A stretch of 64,000 nucleotides of DNA from Archangium lansingense (GTDB lineage: Bacteria; Myxococcota; Myxococcia; Myxococcales; Myxococcaceae), in assembly GCF_026626635.1 (NCBI RefSeq), contig NZ_JAPNKA010000001.1, positions 2,108,001-2,172,000 of the forward strand, given 5' to 3'. Under the pieces are notes generated by a model. It was not told the DNA's origin. It worked only from the letters and a program-made list of their open reading frames with translations, and searched no databases. Shown here one piece after another: positions 58,629-64,000 of the stretch. The position numbers and the translations under genes were made by a program. Positions within the stretch are counted from its first letter, which is position 1. The number at the start of each line of letters is the position of its first letter.

Positions 58629-59687
58629 TCAATGCCACGTGCTCTGCCAAGTATCGATGTCGAGCGTGGTGGCTCGCAATTTCTCTTTGGTGTCGGCCTC
58701 CCGAACCCTCCTGCCCAGGCGCAGCAGCTCTGCTCTCGCGGTGAGCTGTTTCTCGGACGCCACCCCGGAGATTTGATTCTGGAGCAGAAGCAGGCGCCGC
58801 ATGAGCCGCTCGCAGTCGGGAACAACGGCTGCCCGGCACCCGAAGAGACTCGCCGGCTCTTCATCGGGTGACTCGGGGGCCGCGGGTAGGGCCACGTCCT
58901 GGTCCTCGTCCCCGAGCTCCCAGCGCTCTTCTGGCACGAGAGACTTCGCGTGATCCCAGTCCGCCTTGAACGGATAGACGGCGTACTCCTTGGCGAACTG
59001 GTCAACCTCCTGAATGGCGCGGACCCACTCGGTGGGCGAGCCCGCTTGCGAGACCTGGGCTTTGAATTCCGACAAGCGCCTGGCCACCTCTCCACCACGT
59101 ATATCTCGCAAGCACAGCATCTGTTCCATCATGGCCAGGCGCCACAACTGCTGTGCTTTCAAGGTCCTGCCAGGGGGGATGATGTGCCCGGACGGGCAGT
59201 TCGTCGAAGCCCTCGGAGAAGGCTTCTGCTTGCCGCCCGAGGTAGTGCTCGGCTCCTGCTGAGCCTTTTTCCGGACGGTCTCGAAGTGACTCTCGATCTT
59301 GGGCGAAACTGGCTTGGGAAGCGTGGCGTCGGGCTCGATCAGCAGTGCCATCTCGAAGGCATCACCGGACTCCACGAACCTTCCCACCTCATACAAGAGG
59401 ATTCCCTCGTAGAGGGACAGGGTCACCAGCGCGCGTGTCCCCAACGGACGCTGACGCGCGCGCCCGATGAGCTCGAGGGCCAGCTCGTAATCGCCGTTCT
59501 GGCGGGCATGGATGATCATGTCAATCGTGACAACCCCTTCCCTCTTCGGGTCGGCGGCGCCCTCCTTCTTGGCGTCGACAACCTGCTCCTTCTTGGCGCC
59601 GACAGTCCCTTCCTCCACCGCGTGCGCGGAAAGGAACGGCGTCCAGCAGGCGAAGAGTAGGACGGGGATGATTCTCTTGTGGAACAT
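58629..59687 (-). CDS. Exported TPR-like protein
   Basis: A 352-residue protein. The ATG at 59687 starts a good signal peptide (residues 1-23, ending SAHA). A Lys/Glu-rich segment follows with three copies of 'KKE'-type repeats (about residues 30-52). Residues 55-140 have TPR-like helices ('IIHARQNGDYELALELIGR' and 'LYEGILLYEVGRFVESGDA'). The C-terminal half is helical and charged with pairs of cysteines. Such TPR proteins sit beside PEGA-domain Ser/Thr kinases in many myxobacterial loci, here convergent. Function unknown; periplasmic location inferred. Confidence 0.75.
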   Translation of the reverse strand: MFHKRIIPVLLFACWTPFLSAHAVEEGTVGAKKEQVVDAKKEGAADPKREGVVTIDMIIHARQNGDYELALELIGRARQRPLGTRALVTLSLYEGILLYEVGRFVESGDAFEMALLIEPDATLPKPVSPKIESHFETVRKKAQQEPSTTSGGKQKPSPRASTNCPSGHIIPPGRTLKAQQLWRLAMMEQMLCLRDIRGGEVARRLSEFKAQVSQAGSPTEWVRAIQEVDQFAKEYAVYPFKADWDHAKSLVPEERWELGDEDQDVALPAAPESPDEEPASLFGCRAAVVPDCERLMRRLLLLQNQISGVASEKQLTARAELLRLGRRVREADTKEKLRATTLDIDTWQSTWH

Positions 59688-59730
59688 GGCACACACGTAA
59701 TGGGGTATCTGGGCGAGGACTGGCGTTATA

Positions 59731-59982
59731 TCAGATTGAAGGCCAATTCCTTCTCGTCTGCAAACTACGGGATGCGCCAGAGCACGGCCTCCTCCTTTCT
59801 GGGCTCGTCCGCTCGCGGAATTTCTGGGATTGCTGGCGTGGCGTCTTCTCCTCCCGGCCTCCCGGCAGCCGCAACACCAGCCGTTCCCCGGGCCGAAACT
59901 CCGTCGCCGCCACCCGGCGCAGATTGACGAGGTGCTGACGGCTCGCCCGGAAGAAGCGCTCTGGACTGGGGTGCTCTTCCAT
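59731..59982 (-). pseudogene. Remnant of a LytTR response regulator (DNA-binding part)
   Basis: The minus-strand frame reads 'EEHPSPERFFRASRQHLVN' then 'LRRVAATEFRPGERLVLRL' and 'RQQSQKFRE', which is the core of a LytTR DNA-binding domain. The receiver domain and linker that should precede it are absent in all frames, and the C-terminus runs into unrelated codons after 'FRE'. It is a gene remnant, not a functional regulator. Confidence 0.65.
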
Positions 59983-60066
59983 GTGCTGCGCTCGTGCGGG
60001 CCTACGCGTGGTTATTGCCAGCCACAGCGTAGCGGCGCGCGACGGACCGAAAATCGATCCCCGGGG

Positions 60067-60999
60067 CTACGAGCCCGGCATCTCGTACGGCATCGACCCC
60101 CAGTACGAGTAGAACGTGTCGTCGAGCTTCTTCCACGCCTCCGCGACCGTCGGCTCGTTCTCCCGCAGCCATCGCACGAAGTGCGGTCGTGAGCCGTCCG
60201 CGTCGGTGACGCCGTACTCGTCGCCGAGATCCCAGGAAGCGATCACCCGCCCGTTCTTCGCCGCGACGTTCGGGTCGGCAGCGAGCGCGGCGATCCCTCG
60301 GCCAACGAAGAGAGGTGTCTCGGAGGCGATGAATGACTTCACCTTCTTCGCTGCGTCGCGCCAGTTCGCCTCGGTGACGCCGAAGTTGTCGAGCATCCAC
60401 TCCGAACGCAGAAAGCCGGGGGTTACCGCGACCGAGGTGATGCCGCGTCCCTTCAGCTCCTGAGAGAGCCCGAAGGCCATCCGGATGACCGACGTCTTCA
60501 CCAGGTCGTAGAAGAAATGCCCCCGGTAGAAGTAAGCATCGCCGTCTGTGATTTCGACCACCAGCCCACCGGAGCGCAGCCGGGGGAGGCCGTAGTAGCT
60601 GGTGATGATGTGCGTCTTGATGGCGCGATCGATCAGCAACAGCCCATCCTCGAGCTTCGTCTCCCAGAGCTTCTTTCCCCACTCGACCAGCTCGTCGCCT
60701 CCCCAGATGTCGTTGATCAGGATGTCGAACTCGCCGACGCGTTCGAAGAGGCTCGAGACCTCCGAGGCCACCGTGTGGTCGACCCGCAGGGGGATGCCCT
60801 TGCCACCCCGCGCGGTCACCAGCTCCGCCGTTTCGTTGATTGTCTCCGGGCGGTTCTTCATCCCCGGGTTTCCGGGGACGCTGCGGCCGGTGCAATAGAC
60901 TGTCGCCCCCGCTTCGCCGAGCGCCGTGGCGATGCCACGTCCTGCTCCGCGGGTGGCTCCGGCGACGACGGCGATCTTCCCAGCGAGTGGTTTGGCCAT
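60067..60999 (-). CDS. Short-chain dehydrogenase/reductase (SDR)
   Basis: A 310-residue SDR. The cofactor motif is 'GATRGAGRG' (TGxxxGxG type) near residues 14-22, with Arg in 'CTGRSVPG' suggesting NADP. 'DILINDIWGG' replaces the usual Asn-Asn-Ala-Gly motif, as in a subgroup of long SDRs. The active-site Tyr-x-x-x-Lys is in 'FFYDLVKTS', and 'VAVTPGFLRSEWML' follows. The chain is about 50 residues longer than classic SDRs, with an extra C-terminal segment ('SYWGSMPYEMPGS'). Substrate unknown. A palindrome upstream at 61067-61077 may bind its regulator. Confidence 0.9.
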   Translation of the reverse strand: MAKPLAGKIAVVAGATRGAGRGIATALGEAGATVYCTGRSVPGNPGMKNRPETINETAELVTARGGKGIPLRVDHTVASEVSSLFERVGEFDILINDIWGGDELVEWGKKLWETKLEDGLLLIDRAIKTHIITSYYGLPRLRSGGLVVEITDGDAYFYRGHFFYDLVKTSVIRMAFGLSQELKGRGITSVAVTPGFLRSEWMLDNFGVTEANWRDAAKKVKSFIASETPLFVGRGIAALAADPNVAAKNGRVIASWDLGDEYGVTDADGSRPHFVRWLRENEPTVAEAWKKLDDTFYSYWGSMPYEMPGS

Positions 61000-61043
61000 G
61001 CCTCCTTACTTAGCTGAGGCCCCGCTGGTGCCCCTGTGGCTTA

Positions 61044-61091
61044 CTGCCCCACGGAAATTTTCTCCTGTAAGTCTTACCGACTTTGGGGCAG
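61044..61091. promoter_or_regulatory. Nested inverted repeats upstream of the SDR gene
   Basis: CTGCCCCA (61044-61051) and TGGGGCAG (61084-61091) form an outer repeat around an inner palindrome GTAAGTCTTAC (61067-61077). It starts about 45 bases upstream of the SDR start at 60999. The inner palindrome is of the size bound by MerR- or HxlR-type regulators, but no such gene is in this window. An operator or RNA hairpin are both possible. Confidence 0.35.
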
Positions 61092-61193
61092 GTTCCCATC
61101 GCGGCTAGCGCGCAAACCATTGAAATCACAGGAGTTCATTCCGAGCGCTCTGCTGGCACGCGGGATGCTTTGTTTCTGGAGCAAGAAGTCAGC

Positions 61194-61380
61194 GGGGCAG
61201 GGCGGGTGGGGTGGTCAGGGTAGGGCGGGGCAGGACGGGGTAGGGCGGGGTGGGGCGGTACGAGGGGTAGGACGGGCGGGGCGGTTGGGGCGTGACGGGG
61301 TCGGTTGGGGTGGTGGACGGGGGTCGGGAACAGATTGAAGGGTAGGGCGTTGTTGGGGGGCGGGTCGGTCGGGGTCGTGC
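61194..61380. repeat. G-rich imperfect tandem repeat
   Basis: About 190 bases dominated by runs of three to six G separated by short spacers, with recurring units like GGTAGGGCGGGG and GGGGTCGGTTGGGG. More than ten G-runs occur on the plus strand, so G-quadruplexes are likely. No frame has coding bias here. A transcript running in plus direction would end at the terminator at 61447-61490. Confidence 0.7.
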
Positions 61381-61446
61381 GGTGTGACGGGTAGAGAAGT
61401 CTTCGGGGAAGCAGAGCAGTCTTCGGGGGAAGTAACGGGGAAGTGG

Positions 61447-61490
61447 ATCGGGGAGGAGCTACGGGGGTGGCTCCTCCCCGATTCTTTTTT
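61447..61490 (+). terminator. Strong intrinsic terminator
   Basis: A perfect 13-bp stem (61447-61459 with 61470-61482, G/C-rich) with a 10-base loop, followed by tctttttt at 61483-61490. It is the best intrinsic terminator in the window and lies on the plus strand, but no plus-strand gene lies before it within 2.8 kb. It probably ends an untranslated RNA from the G-rich region. Confidence 0.8.
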
Positions 61491-61506
61491 CGCCCCCCTT
61501 CACCGA

Positions 61507-61533
61507 CTCGGTTTTTCGTGGTGGAAAACCGAG
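61507..61533. repeat. Second inverted repeat after the terminator
   Basis: CTCGGTTTT (61507-61515) and AAAACCGAG (61525-61533) form a 9-bp stem with a 9-base loop. It lies between the terminator and the vWA lipoprotein gene and might be an operator or a 5' leader hairpin for that gene. Confidence 0.4.
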
Positions 61534-61637
61534 AGGGCGCATTCTGTCTCTGGGGTCTGCTTTGCAGGGCTCTCGGGGGCTGAGAGGCAAGGCGCTTGCA
61601 GTCGCGCGGCCCCGAATCCCTCACCCGGAGGCAGACC

Positions 61638-62942
61638 ATGAGACACAAGCTGTTCGGTCTCGGCGGGCTGGTCGTGGCACTGGCCCTGCTCTCAGCCTGT
61701 GGCGCGTCCAGCCAGGGCAACAACCAGGATAACTATTCGGAAGGTGGGGGCTCGCCCACCTCGCCGGGCACTCCGCCTCGGGATGGAGCCGGGGGAGGTG
61801 TGGACTCGGACTCGGGCTCGGGAGGCGGTTCTTCCCAGTCGCCTGGGCAGCTCACCGCTGGAGACTGGGACGACAACCGCAACTTCCCCTTCTTCCAGAA
61901 GTACCTCTCCGATGCGCCCCAGGGCATGCCCGCGCATCCCAGCACGGATCGCGTGATCATCACCGTGCGTGACGCCGAGGGCCGGCCGGTTCCCAATGCA
62001 CGTGTCACCGTGGGGGATGCCGCGGGCAAGCGGCTCGAGGCTCCCACTGCCTCCGATGGCCGGCTGCTCTTCCTTCCCACCCATGATGGCGCGCAGGCCA
62101 ACGCGACCTTCTCGGTGACGGTGGCGCCTCCGCCCGGCCAGAGCGGCGAGCCGCTCACCACCTCCCTTGAGGGCACCGCGTGGAACCTCACCCTCCCGGG
62201 GGTGCAGGGCGTTCTGCCCTCCGAATTGGATGTGGCCTTCGTGGTGGATGCCACCGGCAGCATGGGGGACGAGATTCGCTACCTGAAGGCGGAGCTCCAG
62301 AACATCGTCGACTCGGTGCAGGGCTCCTTCCCGAATGTCTCGGCGCGCTTCGCGCTGGTGATGTACCGCGACGATGGAGACGCGTACGTCGTGCGGCCCT
62401 TCGACTTCACTTCGGACGTGGGCCTCTTCCGGCAGCAGCTGGATGCGCAGTCCGCGGAGGGCGGCGGAGACTACCCCGAGGCCATGGAGCGCGGGCTGGG
62501 CGCCATCCATCAGCTCTCGTGGCGCACGGGCAATACCGCGCGTCTCACCTTCCTGGTGGCGGACGCGCCGACGCACACGCCGCACTACCAGGCCTTCCTG
62601 CGCGAGGCCAACCGCGCTCGCCTGTCCGGCATCAAGGTGTACCCGGTTGCCGCCAGCGGGGTGGCCGATGAGGCCGAGTACCTGATGCGCCTCGCCGCCC
62701 AGCTCACCCTGGGCCGCTACATCTTCCTCACGGACGACTCGGGCATCGGCGCCCCTCACGCGGAGCCGCACATCCCTTGCTACCAGGTGCAGCTCCTCAA
62801 GAACCTCCTCATCCGCGCCATTGGCTCCGAGCTGGAGGGACGGCGAGTGCCTGCCTCGGGGACGGAGGTCATTCGCACGGTGGGCAGCCCCCGTCAGGAT
62901 GGCTCCTGCACGCTCCAGGATGGGTCGGTGACGTACCTCTGA
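61638..62942 (+). CDS. vWA-domain lipoprotein
   Basis: A 434-residue lipoprotein; the ATG at 61638 follows 'cggagg' and the lipobox Cys is residue 21 (LSAC). A Gly/Ser/Pro-rich linker (about 22-75) is followed by a beta domain of carboxypeptidase-regulatory type ('VIITVRDAEGRPVPNARVT'). A vWA domain then begins at Asp204 ('FVVDATGSMGDE', MIDAS Asp204, Thr206, Ser208) and extends to about 400 ('TARLTFLVADAPTHTPHYQ', 'RLSGIKVYPVAASG'). It probably binds a protein ligand in a metal-dependent manner at the outer membrane. The gene ends six bases before a convergent kinase gene. Confidence 0.85.
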   Translation: MRHKLFGLGGLVVALALLSACGASSQGNNQDNYSEGGGSPTSPGTPPRDGAGGGVDSDSGSGGGSSQSPGQLTAGDWDDNRNFPFFQKYLSDAPQGMPAHPSTDRVIITVRDAEGRPVPNARVTVGDAAGKRLEAPTASDGRLLFLPTHDGAQANATFSVTVAPPPGQSGEPLTTSLEGTAWNLTLPGVQGVLPSELDVAFVVDATGSMGDEIRYLKAELQNIVDSVQGSFPNVSARFALVMYRDDGDAYVVRPFDFTSDVGLFRQQLDAQSAEGGGDYPEAMERGLGAIHQLSWRTGNTARLTFLVADAPTHTPHYQAFLREANRARLSGIKVYPVAASGVADEAEYLMRLAAQLTLGRYIFLTDDSGIGAPHAEPHIPCYQVQLLKNLLIRAIGSELEGRRVPASGTEVIRTVGSPRQDGSCTLQDGSVTYL

Positions 62943-62948
62943 GTCACG

Positions 62949-64000
62949 TCAGCCCCGGGCCGGGCTCCGCGTGAGCTCACCCGGGAGCTCCACCGTGAAC
63001 TCCGCGTACTGTCCCTCCTCGGACTCCACCCGCATCTTTCCTCCGAGCGCGGCGATGATGTCGTGACTGAGGGACAGGCCCAGCCCTGTTCCCTCTCCCG
63101 TCGGCTTGGTGGTGAAGAAGGGGGTGAAGAGCTTGTCGCGCACCATGGCGGGGACACCTTTGCCGTTGTCGCGCACCCGGAGCTCCACCGAGCTGCCTGT
63201 CCAGTGCGTGGACACCTTCAACCGGGGTTGCTCCGCCATGGGGCGTTGCGCCTTCTCATGAGCCGAGTAGCAGGCGTTGTCCAGCAGGTTGAGGATGACG
63301 CGGCGGAGATCCTCGGGGACCAGGTGGCACTGGGGCACGGTGTCGTCGAGGAAGGTGTCGATGGTCACCTGACGCGGGGGACGCATGGCCCGCTGCCCGT
63401 GCTGGACGAGACGCACGGCCTCCTCCACGAGCTGGTTGATGGAGGTGGGCTGCTGCTCACCCCGGTTGTTGCGCGCGTGCCGCAGCATCCCATTGATGAT
63501 GCCGCTGGCCCGCTGCTCATGCTCACACACCTTGGAGATGTTCTGCTCCAGCTCCTTCAGCAGGGGGCCGGGCTCCTCCCGCTTCTCCACCGTCTCGCGC
63601 AGCTCCTGCACCAGCTCGAGGGAGAGCTCGGAGAAGTTCTTCACGAAGTTCAGGGGGTTTTTCAGCTCGTGGGCAATGCCCGCGGTGAGCGAGCCGAGCG
63701 AGGCGAGCTTCTCCTGGGTGATGATCTGCGCCTGCATGGTTTTGAGGCTCTCCAACGCGCGCTGCAGCTCGGCGTTCTTGGAGTGCAGCTGCTCCGTGCG
63801 CTCCTGGACCCGGTGCTCGAGGGTCCGGTGGGATTCCCCGAGCCTGCGGTAGAGCCCGGCGTTCTCGATGGAGATGGCGGCCTGGGCTGACAGCATGCCG
63901 ACCGCCTTGAGGCGATTGGCATTGAAGGCGCCCGCGAGGAGGTTGTTCTCCAGGTAGACGAGGCCGAGCAGTTGCTTGCGGTGGAGAATGGGGACGCAGA
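62949..64000 (-). CDS. GAF-histidine kinase end of a large sensor kinase (5' part outside window)
   Basis: The frame is open to the right edge, so about 350 codons of the 3' end are seen. It begins inside a GAF domain ('CVPILHRKQLLGLVYLENN'), followed by 'LSAQAAISIENAGLYRRL', a coiled coil ('RTLEHRVQERTEQLHSKNA'), the dimerisation helix with 'SLTAGIAHELKNPLNFVKN' (phospho-acceptor His) and a catalytic domain ('ILNLLDNACYSAHEKAQ', 'DNGKGVPAMVRDKLF', 'GEGTGLGLSLSHDIIAALG'). This end is typical of the very large myxobacterial proteins that join a Ser/Thr kinase, an AAA-like ATPase, GAF and a histidine kinase, so the upstream part may be of that kind. That extension cannot be seen here. Confidence 0.85.
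   Translation of the reverse strand, partial: CVPILHRKQLLGLVYLENNLLAGAFNANRLKAVGMLSAQAAISIENAGLYRRLGESHRTLEHRVQERTEQLHSKNAELQRALESLKTMQAQIITQEKLASLGSLTAGIAHELKNPLNFVKNFSELSLELVQELRETVEKREEPGPLLKELEQNISKVCEHEQRASGIINGMLRHARNNRGEQQPTSINQLVEEAVRLVQHGQRAMRPPRQVTIDTFLDDTVPQCHLVPEDLRRVILNLLDNACYSAHEKAQRPMAEQPRLKVSTHWTGSSVELRVRDNGKGVPAMVRDKLFTPFFTTKPTGEGTGLGLSLSHDIIAALGGKMRVESEEGQYAEFTVELPGELTRSPARG

Noticed and set aside
1..64000. tRNA, rRNA, CRISPR array, phage genome, PKS/NRPS
   Set aside because: No cloverleaf-like block with CCA-end context, no rRNA segment, no regularly spaced short repeat, no terminase or capsid genes, and no ketosynthase, acyltransferase or condensation motifs were seen on either strand.

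Overview
The window looks like a chromosome segment of a myxobacterium (Myxococcota, most likely the Archangium/Cystobacter side of the Cystobacterineae). Reasons: very high G+C with strong third-position G/C, a MYXO-CTERM-type sorting tail, two Hanks-type Ser/Thr kinases with a membrane segment and C-terminal envelope domains, the end of a GAF-histidine kinase of the kind found in large myxobacterial kinases, many lipoproteins, a PilY1-like protein and a vitellogenin-like protein. No rRNA, tRNA, CRISPR array or intact insertion sequence was seen. This assignment rests on gene style, not on a search.

Layout. 1-8.2 kb: five tightly packed plus-strand genes (two Ig-like surface proteins, a carboxypeptidase-regulatory-like protein, a FecR lipoprotein, a Ser/Thr kinase). 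8.4-13.8 kb: a minus-strand pair encoding a metzincin/CHAT-like protein and a small T6SS-style partner, then a membrane/TPR protein. 13.9-26 kb: a 5'-truncated desaturase, an FAD oxidoreductase, GNAT, GMC oxidoreductase, a trypsin-like lipoprotein, a PilY1-like vWA protein and an M23 peptidase, with several gene and IS remnants. 26.1-35.2 kb: a two-gene vitellogenin-like/large secreted protein operon divergent from an ECF sigma factor and a fused anti-sigma/TPR/CHAT protease, followed by a small lipoprotein. 35.4-45.7 kb: AhpD-like protein, three sensor kinases, an FAD monooxygenase and a 5'-nucleotidase-like lipoprotein. 45.7-50.9 kb: AraC regulator divergent from a split PEP-synthase/rifampin-phosphotransferase-like enzyme and an MFS exporter. 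50.9-64 kb: another AraC-like regulator, a VOC protein, a PIG-V-like transferase, a low-GC nuclease-like orphan, a frameshifted kelch lipoprotein, a Ser/Thr kinase with PEGA domain, a TPR protein, an SDR, a G-rich repeat ending at a strong terminator, a vWA lipoprotein, and a partial histidine kinase.

Two candidate systems stand out. First, the sigma / anti-sigma-TPR-CHAT pair (31016-34565): a caspase-like protease is fused to the membrane anti-sigma factor, so proteolysis could directly release the sigma factor. Second, an AraC-centred regulon: a 38-bp site occurs at the FAD monooxygenase promoter, in a partial duplicate of that promoter beside the araC gene, and in the araC/phosphotransferase intergenic region. 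A -10-like hexamer lies exactly 21 bases beyond the site in all three. The regulon would combine hydroxylation, phosphorylation and export of a small molecule, plausibly an antibiotic.
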